DNA of 64,000 nt, from assembly GCA_951812395.1 (NCBI GenBank), contig CATOSD010000001.1, forward strand, positions 1,275,108-1,339,107, given 5' to 3'. Source of the DNA: an uncultured Dehalococcoidia bacterium (GTDB lineage: Bacteria > Chloroflexota > Dehalococcoidia > Lucifugimonadales > CATOSD01). This document shows positions 8,952 through 17,438 of the stretch, one piece after another (within the stretch, counting starts at the first letter, position 1; each line of letters starts with the position of its first letter). Position numbers and translations under genes: made by a program. A model generated the notes under the pieces. That model was given only the letters and a program-made list of their open reading frames with translations. It was not told the origin of the DNA and ran no database searches.

Positions 8952-9914
8952 ATGCAAGAATATATCATAAGGCGTGTCCTGCTGGCCATTCCTACGCTCA
9001 TAGGCGCCGTGACGCTTGTGTTCCTGGTGATGCGGATACTGCCCGGAGACATCGCTTCTCTAATGCTCGAGGGGAGCGGCGAGCTTGGCGTACAGGCAGA
9101 CGAGGAGCAGCTGAAAGAGCTGCGCGCGCAGTTGGGCGTCGATCAGCCCCTGTACGTCCAGTACGTGACCTGGCTTTGGGACGCCATTCGCTTCGAGTTC
9201 GGAGACGCTCTCTGGACCAACCGGCCGGTGTGGGAGGAATTCCAGCTCCGATACCCGATCAGTCTAAGTATCTTGATACTGGCGATGATTACTTCACTGG
9301 GTATTGCTCTGCCCGCGGGCATCATATCGGCGGTGAAGCAGGACACCTGGATCGACTACGGCCTGCGCATTTTCACCCTCGCCGGCCTCTCCATACCCAG
9401 CTTCTTCGTTGCCATCCTGATCATTCTGTTCATGCTCCGCTACTATGGCTGGACGTCTCCGCTGGAGTACGAGCCCATCTGGAAGGACCCATGGCTTAAC
9501 TTCCAGCGCCTCATATTCCCGTCGCTGGCCATCGGTTACAGGCTGTCGGCCATTGGCGCGAGAATCACGCGCTCCAGCATGCTGGAGGTGATGCGGGAGG
9601 ACTACGTGCGCACGGCGCGCGCGAAGGGCCTCCGCGAGCAGATGGTCATCTGGAGGCACGCGCTGAAGAACGCGATTCTTCCGGTTCTCACGCTCATCGG
9701 AATAGAACTCCTGGTGCTCTTCTCCGGCGTGGTCATTGTGGAGACTCTGTTCATCATTCCGGGCGTGGGCAAGCTGTTGGTCGATTCCATATTCCGGCGC
9801 GACTACATAATCGTGCAGGCGCTGGTTTTCGTCTTCGCCATCTTCGTGTTGCTGGTGAACCTCATGGTCGATCTCTCGTACGCATTCTTCGACCCCCGAA
9901 TAAGGCTGGGTTAG
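8952..9914 (+). CDS. ABC transporter permease, DppB type
   Basis: A 320-residue inner-membrane permease, first of a pair. The ATG at 8952 is preceded by GGGGTGA. The N-terminus QEYIIRRVLLAIPTLIGAVT is the usual first TM helix of DppB/OppB proteins. The coupling EAA-type loop is MREDYVRTARAKGL followed by RHALKNAILP (residues about 212-245). About six TM helices are apparent. It pairs with the next gene to form the channel. No ATPase gene (DppD/DppF type) is found in the window, so the ATPases must be encoded elsewhere. Confidence 0.93.
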   Translation: MQEYIIRRVLLAIPTLIGAVTLVFLVMRILPGDIASLMLEGSGELGVQADEEQLKELRAQLGVDQPLYVQYVTWLWDAIRFEFGDALWTNRPVWEEFQLRYPISLSILILAMITSLGIALPAGIISAVKQDTWIDYGLRIFTLAGLSIPSFFVAILIILFMLRYYGWTSPLEYEPIWKDPWLNFQRLIFPSLAIGYRLSAIGARITRSSMLEVMREDYVRTARAKGLREQMVIWRHALKNAILPVLTLIGIELLVLFSGVVIVETLFIIPGVGKLLVDSIFRRDYIIVQALVFVFAIFVLLVNLMVDLSYAFFDPRIRLG

Positions 9915-9933
9915 CCTACGCTTAGGTGATCTG

Positions 9934-10896
9934 ATGTCGACTGAGAACATAGCCGACCAGGAGTTGGCGCGAGACCTGTTCGCGGGAAGGAAGAGTCGCT
10001 CGAAGCTGAGCGTGCTGCTAGACTTCGCGCGGCGCAAGCCGCTGGGAGCGGCCGGCGGCCTGATCCTGCTGCTGTTTGTGTGCCTCGCCATCTTCGCCCC
10101 CGCCATAGACCGATACGATCCTCTGGAGACGGATCCATTCAACGCTCTACAGGGTCCGAGCTGGGAGCACTACCTGGGCACGGACAATTTTGGGCGGGAC
10201 ATGTACTCGAGGATAATAAACGGGGCTATCCTGTCGATGTACGTTGGCATCGCCGCGACGGCTATGGGAGCCATCGTGGGATCGATACTGGGATTGTCGA
10301 GCGCCTTCTTCCGGGGCTGGGTGGACTTGCTGCTCCAGAGATGGCTGGACGTGATGTTCATATTCCCCGGTCTCATCCTGGCGCTTACTATTGTCACGGT
10401 GCTCCAGGGCAGCGAGTTGCTTTACACATTCGGGTTTGGCTCTTTCTACTGGGGCAACCTTAACGTGATTGTCTTTGCCATTGCCATCCCGATAGTGCCG
10501 GGCACCGCCAGGGTGATTCGCTCCGTGGCTCTGGCGGTGATGTCGACGCAGTACATGGATGCCTCCGTGGCGGTCGGGGCGCGACCGATGCGGCGCATTT
10601 TCCGGCACCTGATGCCGAACTGCGCCGCGCTGTTCATCGTCTATTCGACGGCACAGATTGGCAGCGTAATCCTCACTGAGTCGTCGCTGACTTTCCTCGG
10701 GATCGGCGTTGCGCCCGAGATCGCCTCCTGGGGCCGCATGTTGTCGGTGGAGGGAATGCGTTACTTCGAGGCCCACCCATACCTGGCCATATTCCCAGGC
10801 ATCGCCATCAGCGCAGCCGTGTTCGGCACAAACTTGTTTGGCGACGCATTGCGCGACGTGCTCGACCCGCGACTACGCGGTTCAGAGCGGCGGTAG
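9934..10896 (+). CDS. ABC transporter permease, DppC type
   Basis: A 320-residue permease 19 bases downstream of the DppB-type gene. Residues 1-30 are a polar cytoplasmic tail, followed by RRKPLGAAGGLILLLFVCLA as TM1, then HYLGTDNFGRDMYSRIING, the characteristic DppC/OppC segment. The EAA-type coupling loop is STQYMDASVAVGARPMRRI then FRHLMPN. The C-terminus DALRDVLDPRLRG is the family ending. With the preceding permease it forms the transmembrane channel of a peptide-type importer. Confidence 0.93.
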   Translation: MSTENIADQELARDLFAGRKSRSKLSVLLDFARRKPLGAAGGLILLLFVCLAIFAPAIDRYDPLETDPFNALQGPSWEHYLGTDNFGRDMYSRIINGAILSMYVGIAATAMGAIVGSILGLSSAFFRGWVDLLLQRWLDVMFIFPGLILALTIVTVLQGSELLYTFGFGSFYWGNLNVIVFAIAIPIVPGTARVIRSVALAVMSTQYMDASVAVGARPMRRIFRHLMPNCAALFIVYSTAQIGSVILTESSLTFLGIGVAPEIASWGRMLSVEGMRYFEAHPYLAIFPGIAISAAVFGTNLFGDALRDVLDPRLRGSERR

Positions 10897-10927
10897 CCGG
10901 GACAGCGAGCCGGCCAAGAGCCGGCCT

Positions 10928-10949
10928 GGGCGGGTTCGATAGCCCGCCC
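10928..10949 (+). terminator. Stem-loop at the end of the ABC operon
   Basis: GGGCGGG (10928-10934) pairs with CCCGCCC (10943-10949), 8-base loop, followed by ATTTGCT. A smaller GCCGGC/GCCGGC stem lies just upstream (10909-10925). Probable terminator for the plus-strand operon, with a weak U-tract. Confidence 0.5.
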
Positions 10950-10971
10950 ATTTGCTCGAAAAGGTGCAGCG

Positions 10972-11000
10972 AACACCCCAGGTGGAATGCCCGGGGTGTT
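10972..11000. terminator. Second stem-loop in the convergent gap
   Basis: AACACCCC (10972-10979) pairs perfectly with GGGGTGTT (10993-11000), 13-base loop. It lies between the plus-strand ABC operon and the minus-strand catabolic operon, so it may act on either strand. Confidence 0.4.
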
Positions 11001-11054
11001 GCTTTGCCAGTGGCCTGAGAGACTGAGTATGGAGATCTTCCAGCAGGCAAGAAA

Positions 11055-11085
11055 ACACCCCCGGGCACGGTAGCGCCGGGGGTGT
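11055..11085 (-). terminator. Rho-independent-type terminator of the minus-strand operon
   Basis: ACACCCCCGG (11055-11064) pairs perfectly with CCGGGGGTGT (11076-11085), 11-base loop. Read on the minus strand the hairpin is followed by TTTTCTTGCC, a fair U-tract, so it ends the operon whose last gene stops at 11163. Confidence 0.6.
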
Positions 11086-11162
11086 CTCACTTTCAGGTCG
11101 GCTGCCTCACCGCTCTCCCAGGTGGTTGTCCGCGTTGGGGAGGAGGCTTGGAGGCTGGAGTT

Positions 11163-11432
11163 CTAGCGCGCCTGCCAGATGCTGCCGAAGCGGGCGACGT
11201 GCGAGACCTCGGTTATGGACTCTACTTCCCAGCCCTTGTCGGCCAGCCACTTTTCGAATGCTTCCTTGCTCACTCCCTGGCATTCGGCGAGCAGGCGGCC
11301 GTCCTGGAGCGCGGTGACCGTGGATATCGAGGTGCGGGGGTCGGGCCGCCACTGGCTTGTGGCCTTCAACTCGTCCCCGAACTTTTCAATGGCTTCCCAG
11401 CCGGGCGCGGTGCCTATCGCTAACCAGCGCAT
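11163..11432 (-). CDS. Small hypothetical protein, last gene of the catabolic operon
   Basis: An 89-residue soluble protein starting MRWLAIGTAPGWEAIEKFGD. It has mixed alpha/beta character, with a basic/aromatic stretch TSQWRPDPRTSIST and a Trp-rich end (FEKWLADKGWEVE). No catalytic motif is visible. It could be a small ferredoxin-like (dimeric alpha-beta barrel) protein, but I do not recognise the family. It lies 90 bases after the second MaoC gene on the same strand, before a terminator, so it probably belongs to that operon. Confidence 0.55.
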   Translation of the reverse strand: MRWLAIGTAPGWEAIEKFGDELKATSQWRPDPRTSISTVTALQDGRLLAECQGVSKEAFEKWLADKGWEVESITEVSHVARFGSIWQAR

Positions 11433-11522
11433 AGTCGTAGTCTTCTCCTTGTGTATTGGTCTTGCTTTGCTGACAGGCGGGGCGGCATCAGGCGAACGCC
11501 CGGCCTTGCGGCACGGATTTGG

Positions 11523-12032
11523 CTAGTCGTCCTTCGGCGGTACGAAGGGATAAGGCACCTCCCGGCCGCCGCGGATGGGCAGGACGAGGATGGCTCGACC
11601 CGGGCAGGACTCGACGCCGCTGTCGAGCCTCATTCCGGTGTCGAGTTCCAGATATCCCAGACCGTCCTTCTCGTACTTGTTGGTTACCTTGGACCAGCAG
11701 GTGATGGTGTCGCCGGGGACGATCATGGCCCGGTGCTGGAACGACACCTTCCACATCCAGCCGTTGGGCAGGCACAGGTCCTTGAGGTATCGCGGCATGA
11801 TGCTCTGCTTCCAGGAACCCTGGATCAGTATGTTGGGCAGGCCATCGTGGTACACGGAGAAGTCCTGGTCGTAGTGAATCTTGTGCCAGTTCTCGATGGC
11901 TGCGCTCCAGCGGAAGGCGTGGACGCTTGTCATGGGGCCGATGTCGAGGGAGGGCAGGTCCTGACCCACCTCTACGTCGTCGTAGTAGAGCTGCTCTTTG
12001 GTCCTCAGCTCGTCTGCCGTAGTAACAGGCAT
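11523..12032 (-). CDS. MaoC-like dehydratase (hot-dog fold)
   Basis: A 169-residue protein. The start is ATG 12032 with GGAG about 8 bases upstream. The segment YYDDVEVGQDLPSLDIGPMT is a typical MaoC opening, and RWSAAIENWHKIHYDQDFSV carries the conserved Asn-x-x-HxD region in altered form (His, Asp present). Later: GDTITCWSKVTNKYEKDG. MaoC proteins hydrate enoyl-CoA esters or dehydrate 3-hydroxyacyl-CoA. It follows the other MaoC-like gene by 19 bases, so the two may form a heterodimer, as in split MaoC hydratases. Confidence 0.8.
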   Translation of the reverse strand: MPVTTADELRTKEQLYYDDVEVGQDLPSLDIGPMTSVHAFRWSAAIENWHKIHYDQDFSVYHDGLPNILIQGSWKQSIMPRYLKDLCLPNGWMWKVSFQHRAMIVPGDTITCWSKVTNKYEKDGLGYLELDTGMRLDSGVESCPGRAILVLPIRGGREVPYPFVPPKDD

Positions 12033-12051
12033 GGCGTTTCTCCGTGTAGGG

Positions 12052-12633
12052 TTAGGATGCTTCTCTGCGAAGTCCGGTGGCGCGAGTAATGCACAACACT
12101 TCGCCGTCCTGGTTCGTGTAGGTGGTCTCGGTGGTGGTGATGAGCATGTGCCTTCCCGCCCGGCCGACGCGCTCATGGACGTTGGCAATCTCCGACTGCG
12201 CGTAGATCACGTCGCCGAGGGTGGGGTACTTGAACACCTCTATCTCGTTGCCGCCGTTGAGTGTGGCGGGCAGTTCCGGTGGGTAGGGGATGCGCGGCAG
12301 GCCGCCATCGTCGTCGGATGCTGCCGCGTCGCGCACTCCCCTGATGCCGTCCGAGAGTGGGTCCACATCGAAGGCGAGGCTGATCGGGTCGGTTGTGCCG
12401 GGCGCGGTGCGGTTGAGGTAAGTGCAGTAGATGGGCGGCGTGACTATCTCGCCGAACTTGGTGGACTGGGCGAACTCCTCGTCCCAGTAGCGCGGGTCGG
12501 GGTCCATGATCGCCTGGGTGAACCGGCGCAGCCCTTCCTTTTCGATTTCGAACAGGCTTGCCTGGCGCCGTTCACTCTTGGCGCCAATCAGCGCTTTGAT
12601 TTCGTCTGTCAGAAAGCTCTTTCCGCAAGACAT
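12052..12633 (-). CDS. MaoC-like N-terminal/FAS1-type dehydratase
   Basis: A 193-residue protein. The start is ATG 12633 (MSCGKSFLTDEIKALIGAKS), with AAGGAAG about 12 bases upstream; a longer reading would begin in non-coding DNA. DPDPRYWDEEFAQSTKFGEI and VTPPIYCTYLNR are typical of the FAS1-type (MaoC N-terminal) hot-dog domain, followed by NGGNEIEVFKYPTLGDVIYA. Proteins of this kind work with a partner MaoC domain, here the next gene, as an enoyl-CoA hydratase. The natural substrate is unknown; a branched C5 dicarboxyl-CoA would fit the neighbours. Confidence 0.8.
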   Translation of the reverse strand: MSCGKSFLTDEIKALIGAKSERRQASLFEIEKEGLRRFTQAIMDPDPRYWDEEFAQSTKFGEIVTPPIYCTYLNRTAPGTTDPISLAFDVDPLSDGIRGVRDAAASDDDGGLPRIPYPPELPATLNGGNEIEVFKYPTLGDVIYAQSEIANVHERVGRAGRHMLITTTETTYTNQDGEVLCITRATGLRREAS

Positions 12634-12709
12634 GGTTTTTCGGTTCTTCCTTTCGGTCGATGGATTGGTAGCGGTTTGGCTTGGGTGAGGGTGATAGTAT
12701 TGCCACATT

Positions 12710-12773
12710 CACCCCCACCCCTTCGGTAGGCTCAGGGCAGGCACTAACCTTCTCCCATCGAGGGGGGAGGAAC
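12710..12773. repeat. Diverged copy of the GGGGGAAGG palindromic repeat
   Basis: CACCCCCACCCCTTCGG followed by TAGGCTCAGGGCAGGCACT and AACCTTCTCCCATCGAGG then GGGGAGGAACG. It is the same composite (palindrome interrupted by a CAGGCTCAGGGCAGGC module) found many times from 30 kb onwards. It lies between the lyase and MaoC genes within the operon. Confidence 0.7.
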
Positions 12774-12786
12774 GTCCGCCATGGCC

Positions 12787-13983
12787 TTAGGAGGAGGGCT
12801 TAGGGAAGAAGTCCTCCGTCCAGGGCCAGTCGCCGTTGACGTCGTAGGCTGGTAGGCCCTGATCCACGCGGTCGCGGTACGGGCTGGAGATAGGCTCGCG
12901 CCACGGGTAGATGGCGTCCGGTCCCTCGTAGGCGGACGGCCCCCGCTTGAAATGCGTTGCCTGGTCCAACGTCTCCACGAACGGGGCGTTAGGGTCGAAC
13001 AGGCTGTCCTTGTCGTTTGGCCGGGCACCCGCGCGGGACACGTGCCCCCAGAGCTGGCGGCCCAGGATCTCCTCGGCCATCCACACGGCGTCGACGAGCT
13101 TGTCCAGGTCGACGCCGGTATCGATGCCCATGCCCTCCATCATGTGCATGGCGTCTTCGGTGGCGGCCATGCCAGTGGCGCGGCCGTTGCCACAGTACGG
13201 GCAGCCGCCGAAGCCGCCGATGGTGCCGTCCAGGCTGAGAGTGTCTTCGGGCCCAAGCGAGCTGATCGCCGCGTACATCGAGGGCAACGCCATGCCGCGG
13301 CTGTTGTGCAGGTGGGCCCGGAAGTTGGTCACGTCCGGCCACTGGTCCTTGACCCGCGAGAATATCTCCTCGACTTTGGCCGGGTGGCACCAGCCCATGG
13401 GGTCGCCGACGCTTACCTGCGTCACCTTTATGCCGACCTCGTCCCACAGGTCGTGCTGCTTTTCCATGAACTTCATAATCAGGTCGACGCTGAAGTCGCC
13501 CAGGAAGTTGGAGCCGAAGGTGGCGTTCGTGCCGATTCCCGCCTCGGTCGCGCCCTGCTCCTGCGCCATTGCGATTGTGCGGGGCCAGGCCTCCATCTCC
13601 TGCATCTGCGAGCGGTTGGCGTTTCGGCGCACGAACACATCGCACATGTGGCAGCCGAGCGAAGGGCGGCCATCGCCGCGCTCGATGGTCAGCGGGGGAG
13701 AGTACTCCTTCGCGCGCTCGATGCCGCGCTGGTTGAGCGCAAGCGCGGTGTAGGTCACGCCCGGCTTGGGCACGAACTTCTCCATAATCTCGTCGATCCG
13801 CGCCATCTGGGGGGTGTAGCGCGGGCTGACGAACGAGCCCACCACTATGCGCTTGAGACCCGTGTCACCGAGCGCGTCGAGCAGCCGCACCTTGTCTTCG
13901 ACAGAGATGTTGGCGTCCTCGATCTGCATCCCCTCTCGCATCCCCTCTTCGGTGTATGTGATCTTGGGATATTCCCTTGCCAT
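12787..13983 (-). CDS. HMG-CoA-lyase-like protein (DRE-TIM metallolyase)
   Basis: A 398-residue protein. The ATG at 13983 directly follows a strong GGAGGAGG. The N-terminus has REGMQ at 16-20, matching the catalytic Arg segment of the HMGL-like family, and VVGSFVSPR matches its second strand. The metal ligands are in AHLHNSRGMAL (HxH), and GTIGGFGGCPYCGNGRATG with AATEDAM is the HMG-CoA lyase C-terminal signature, including the catalytic-loop Cys. It should cleave a 3-hydroxy-3-methyl-acyl-CoA by a retro-Claisen step. It is longer than typical HMG-CoA lyase (~300) because of a C-terminal extension from about residue 310. The neighbours suggest a C5-C6 branched acid pathway. Confidence 0.82.
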   Translation of the reverse strand: MAREYPKITYTEEGMREGMQIEDANISVEDKVRLLDALGDTGLKRIVVGSFVSPRYTPQMARIDEIMEKFVPKPGVTYTALALNQRGIERAKEYSPPLTIERGDGRPSLGCHMCDVFVRRNANRSQMQEMEAWPRTIAMAQEQGATEAGIGTNATFGSNFLGDFSVDLIMKFMEKQHDLWDEVGIKVTQVSVGDPMGWCHPAKVEEIFSRVKDQWPDVTNFRAHLHNSRGMALPSMYAAISSLGPEDTLSLDGTIGGFGGCPYCGNGRATGMAATEDAMHMMEGMGIDTGVDLDKLVDAVWMAEEILGRQLWGHVSRAGARPNDKDSLFDPNAPFVETLDQATHFKRGPSAYEGPDAIYPWREPISSPYRDRVDQGLPAYDVNGDWPWTEDFFPKPSS

Positions 13984-14078
13984 TCCTCCTCCTTGATTGG
14001 ACTGTCTTTGCTTTCTATTGTCGCCCCGTCCCCGCCCCTGCCGCGCGAGCGTCAGGGCGAAGGCAGGTCCCGAGTCCT

Positions 14079-15431
14079 CTAGCCGGCGGTGGTTACGGTG
14101 TCCATCAGGGTGGAAACCTCGCCAAGCTCGTCCAGGCTATGCACCAGGCGGATAGGCTCGCTGACCTTCTCCTGGTCGAAGACGAAGCCGGCGTTGACGC
14201 GGAACTTGTCGATTACCGCGTCGCCGGTAAGGTGCAGCGCCGGACCGAGCTCGACGTCGTGCAGCCCGCCGTCACGCATGTGAATCTTTATGCGCGCTTC
14301 GGGGTTGCCGTCGGCGATGTGCTCGTTGCGCAGCTCCACGTCGGGGTTGCGGCCCACGCTGACTCTCTGCATGAACTGCTGCAGGTCGCCCCGGTCGGAC
14401 CGTTCGTCCGTGAACGTGCTCAGGTCGACCTTCCGGTCCACTATCGCGGCGGAGATGTTGTATGCGAGGCAGAACTTGCCCTCGAGGCCCTCGTTCACTT
14501 CCGCGCGAAGCAGCGCGCCCGTGCAGGGGATGCTGGGCCCGGTGAACTCGATGCGGTCCACGTCGTCGGGATTTATCTCCTCGTCGTGGATCAGGTCCAT
14601 CAAGCCGGTGAGCGTCTGGTGATTGCCTCCGCAGCAGGGCCATGGCTTTATGCGCGTGCCCTGCGCCTCCAGCAGGTAGAGGTGGCCGAGGTACTTCGTC
14701 ACTGCGGGCAGATTGCACTTGACGCCGCCGAAGTTGTCGGCATAGCCCTGGCGACCCTCGATGATGTCCGGATCTGCGGTGTAGCCGCGCGAGGCGAGCT
14801 TGGCCGCGACGATGCCGCTGCGAGCGGCGTTGCCCGGGTGGAACGGCTTGGTCATGGTTCCAAAGTTGCGGCGAAGCCCCGCGGCCTCGGAGCCGGCGAT
14901 GCCGAGGGCCATGCGCGTCTGCTGGGCGTCGAGGCCCATCAGCTTGCTGGCGGCGACGGCGGAGGCCATGGTGCCGAAGATTGCCGTGGGATGCCAGTCG
15001 CGGTCGGGGTGCAGGTTGTCGCTGAGGCGGGTTCCGACTTCGTAGCCGATGGCCCACGCAGCGAGAATGTCGCGGCCGGAAAGGCCGTACTCTTCGCCGA
15101 GGGCGAGGGCGGTTGGCGTGAGAACCACGGCGGGATGCCCCCCGACGCCACCGAGGTCGTCGTAGTCGTCCGCGTGGCCCATTGCGCCGTTGGCAAAGGC
15201 CGCGTTGGGGCTTGTGGTGCGGATGTCAGTGGCTATCACGCGGGCCTGGGGCGTGCCGCCCTGTTCCTGCGTGTAGTCTACTATCATCCCGCCAAGCTTG
15301 GTGGTGGATCCGAGTATGGTGGTGCCGAGATAGTCCAGAATGGACTTCTTGGCCTGGTCGTAGGCCGCGGGTGGAATGTCTTCGAAAGAGGTTTCCACTA
15401 TCCACTTGGCCAACGTTTCGGTAGTGCCCAT
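14079..15431 (-). CDS. MmgE/PrpD family protein
   Basis: A 450-residue protein. The start is ATG 15431, with GAGGAGGG 5 bases upstream. Typical family segments: KKSILDYLGTTILGS, FANGAMGHADDYDD, GRDILAAWAIGYEVGTRLSD, GIAGSEAAGLRRNFGTMTKP followed by FHPGNAARSG. The family includes 2-methylcitrate dehydratase (PrpD) and cis-aconitate decarboxylase. It is likely a dehydratase or decarboxylase of a tricarboxylic or related acid. It sits 95 bases upstream of the lyase gene and appears to lead the operon from the promoter at 15546-15574. A second, distant MmgE/PrpD gene lies at 22932. Confidence 0.88.
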   Translation of the reverse strand: MGTTETLAKWIVETSFEDIPPAAYDQAKKSILDYLGTTILGSTTKLGGMIVDYTQEQGGTPQARVIATDIRTTSPNAAFANGAMGHADDYDDLGGVGGHPAVVLTPTALALGEEYGLSGRDILAAWAIGYEVGTRLSDNLHPDRDWHPTAIFGTMASAVAASKLMGLDAQQTRMALGIAGSEAAGLRRNFGTMTKPFHPGNAARSGIVAAKLASRGYTADPDIIEGRQGYADNFGGVKCNLPAVTKYLGHLYLLEAQGTRIKPWPCCGGNHQTLTGLMDLIHDEEINPDDVDRIEFTGPSIPCTGALLRAEVNEGLEGKFCLAYNISAAIVDRKVDLSTFTDERSDRGDLQQFMQRVSVGRNPDVELRNEHIADGNPEARIKIHMRDGGLHDVELGPALHLTGDAVIDKFRVNAGFVFDQEKVSEPIRLVHSLDELGEVSTLMDTVTTAG

Positions 15432-15545
15432 AAGCCCTCCTCTTATCAATGTTTCTTTTCCATCAACACGCGCCCGGAGGCGGCCGCGTCCAGGCTTCGT
15501 TTGCCCGGCGTGCGCCGCCGAAACGCCGTTTAGCGCTTGGCGCCG

Positions 15546-15574
15546 ATGTTATTTTGTTGCAGCACTCATGTCAA
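15546..15574 (-). promoter_or_regulatory. Predicted promoter of the MmgE/PrpD-lyase-MaoC operon
   Basis: Read on the minus strand: TTGACA (15574-15569), 17-base spacer, TAACAT (15551-15546, 4/6). Transcription would begin near 15539, giving a leader of about 108 bases before ATG 15431. Confidence 0.6.
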
Positions 15575-15679
15575 TAGGAGGGCCGCGGAGAGGCGCCGTT
15601 TGGAAGGGTGCGCTACCCGTGACGCTTGACGCCAGGCGTCGCAGCCGACACCCGGTTCTCGGATTGTACGTTTTCGCCA

Positions 15680-15991
15680 ATGTTAGGGAGGTGTGCGGCC
15701 AAGCTGAAGGGCGTCGTTCACCCCGGTGAAGTGCTGAGAGACTAGCTGGCCGGGTACGGCGTATCGCCGACAGCGCTCGCGCGGCACTTAGCCGTGCCGC
15801 CGAATCGTATTGGCCAAATCATCGCCGGCAAGCACGCTGCGACCGGCGACACCGCCCTGCGGCTGGGCCGCTGGCTCGGAGTAGACCCCCGGTTCTGGCT
15901 CAACCTGCAAACGGAGTGTGAGCTTGCCGAGGCCGACCGCCTCTGGGCGCGCATAGCAGCTCCGCCGGCAGCCCGGCCGAGGGGCCTTTAG
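15680..15991 (+). pseudogene. higA: HigA-type antitoxin remnant with an in-frame TAG
   Basis: From ATG 15680 the frame reads MLGRCAAKLKGVVHPGEVLR-D, then TAG at 15743-15745, then continues LAGYGVSPTALARHLAVPPN, RIGQIIAGKHAATGDTALRL and GRWLGVDPRFWLNLQTECEL to the stop at 15989-15991. This is the complete HigA antitoxin pattern (HPGE, then the XRE-type helix-turn-helix, then the FWLNLQ tail), about 103 codons. One nonsense codon separates the HPGE segment from the DNA-binding domain. No HigB toxin can be read upstream. A GTG at 15794 could still make a 65-residue C-terminal piece that lacks the first helices. The end overlaps the convergent CoA-transferase stop by 4 bases. Confidence 0.8.
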
Positions 15992-17340
15992 CGGCCCAGA
16001 TTCTGCCTGTACTCGGGATCGTGGTAGGCCAGGCGGCCCCGGCGCACCAGCTCGTCCATGCTCAGGTCCGCGGGGGGCACGTGGTTGGTGGGCGTCGTCG
16101 CGATGATGTCCGCCGCTTCCAGTTCGTCGCAGCGCGCGTCGTCGTAGCCCAGCACTCCCTTCAGCAACTCCCGGTTGTTCTGGCCCAGCGAAGGCGCGGG
16201 ACCCTTTATGCTCACCGGCGTCTTGCTGAAACTCCACGGTCGGGCTATCAGCGCCCGCTCGCCCATTTTGCGCTCTTCGGGGTAATTCACACGCTCCAGG
16301 AAACCGCGCTGCCAATAGTGCTCGTTCAGGTTCGTGTCACGCGAGTCGAACACGGGGCCTGCGGGAACTCCCTCGCCCTGCAGCGTTTCCATAGCCTCGA
16401 ACTTGCCCACAGTCCTGGTCCAATTCGAGATTATGTCGTCCAGCTCGTCGTGGTTGTTGACGCGGGAGAGCGTGGTGGCGAACCGCTCGTCCGACGTAAG
16501 CTCCGGGCGGCCCATGGCGCGGCACAGTCCGGCCCACTCCTCGTCATCGCCAACTGAGAGGACGCACCAGTCGTCGTCACCGGCGCAACGATAGCAGCCC
16601 TGCGGTGCTCGCCAGGGGTGTCTATTGCCCATACGCCGGCCGAGGTTGCGGTTGTGCATCCAGTCCATGAAGAACTCGCTGGTGTTGAAGCACCCGAGCT
16701 GGTACATGCCAATGTCGATCCACAAACCCTTGCCGGTCCTTTTGCGGTGCCGTAGCCCGAGGGCGATGCCCAGCAGGGCGGACCAGCACGCCAGGAAATC
16801 GACGTAAGACTGCCCGGCCTTGGACGGAATATCGTCGCGATAGCCCGTGATGTGGGTCAAGCCGTGCGTGGACTCCTGCGTCGTCGCCTGTGCAGGATAC
16901 TCGGAGTAGGGGCCGTCGCCGTGGCCGTAGCCGGTGTTCGACACCATGATGACGTCGGGCTTCAGCTTCTTCATGTTGGGGTAATCGAGGCCCCAGCGAC
17001 GCATAACCCGTGGAGTGAAGTTCTCCATCACTACGTCGCTTTCCTTGATGAGGTCCTTCAGCACGGCCAGGCCGTCCGGCTTGCTGAGGTCGAGCACCAG
17101 CGATTTCTTGCCCCGGTTCAGGATGTTGTAAGAAGCCGAGCGGTTCCACGGGTCCTCTCCGATCTCGTTGTCGGCGTAGGCTCCTCCGAACGCGCCGCCG
17201 CGGGTGGTGTCGATGCGGCCCGGGCCCTCGATCTTGATGACCTCGGCTCCGAGGTCCGAAAGCAGCCCGGCGGCGTAGGGCAGTGCGAAAACGTAGGTGG
17301 ATTCGATCACCCTAATCCCTTCAAGCGGCAGTCTGGACAT
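15988..17340 (-). CDS. CaiB/BaiF (class III) CoA-transferase
   Basis: A 450-residue protein, ATG 17340 preceded by AGGAGAA. The N-terminus is LEGIRVIESTYVFALPYAAG then LLSDLGAEVIKIEGPGRID, the classical CaiB opening; later SLVLDLSKPDGLAVLKDLI and NFTPRVMRRWGLDYPN. Class III enzymes move CoA between carboxylic acids through an aspartyl-CoA intermediate. By eye, the position of that Asp (usually before QAxSG) falls in PAQATTQESTHGLTHITG and appears to be Ala here, so activity needs caution. Likely in the same transcriptional direction as the MmgE-lyase-MaoC genes, separated from them by the higA remnant. Confidence 0.88.
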   Translation of the reverse strand: MSRLPLEGIRVIESTYVFALPYAAGLLSDLGAEVIKIEGPGRIDTTRGGAFGGAYADNEIGEDPWNRSASYNILNRGKKSLVLDLSKPDGLAVLKDLIKESDVVMENFTPRVMRRWGLDYPNMKKLKPDVIMVSNTGYGHGDGPYSEYPAQATTQESTHGLTHITGYRDDIPSKAGQSYVDFLACWSALLGIALGLRHRKRTGKGLWIDIGMYQLGCFNTSEFFMDWMHNRNLGRRMGNRHPWRAPQGCYRCAGDDDWCVLSVGDDEEWAGLCRAMGRPELTSDERFATTLSRVNNHDELDDIISNWTRTVGKFEAMETLQGEGVPAGPVFDSRDTNLNEHYWQRGFLERVNYPEERKMGERALIARPWSFSKTPVSIKGPAPSLGQNNRELLKGVLGYDDARCDELEAADIIATTPTNHVPPADLSMDELVRRGRLAYHDPEYRQNLGR

Positions 17341-17438
17341 TTGTGCTTCTCCTATGAATCCACTTTTGCGGCAGCGGGCCCCTGGGTGTTCTCACACCTG
17401 CCCCGCGTCGCCCGAGACTGGGAAAGTGCCCCTGTGGC

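Noticed and set aside
15432..15680. HigB toxin gene upstream of the higA remnant
   Set aside because: No frame in this stretch shows the HigB pattern (for example a W-R-I/V-F-F segment); only a promoter for the minus-strand operon is seen.
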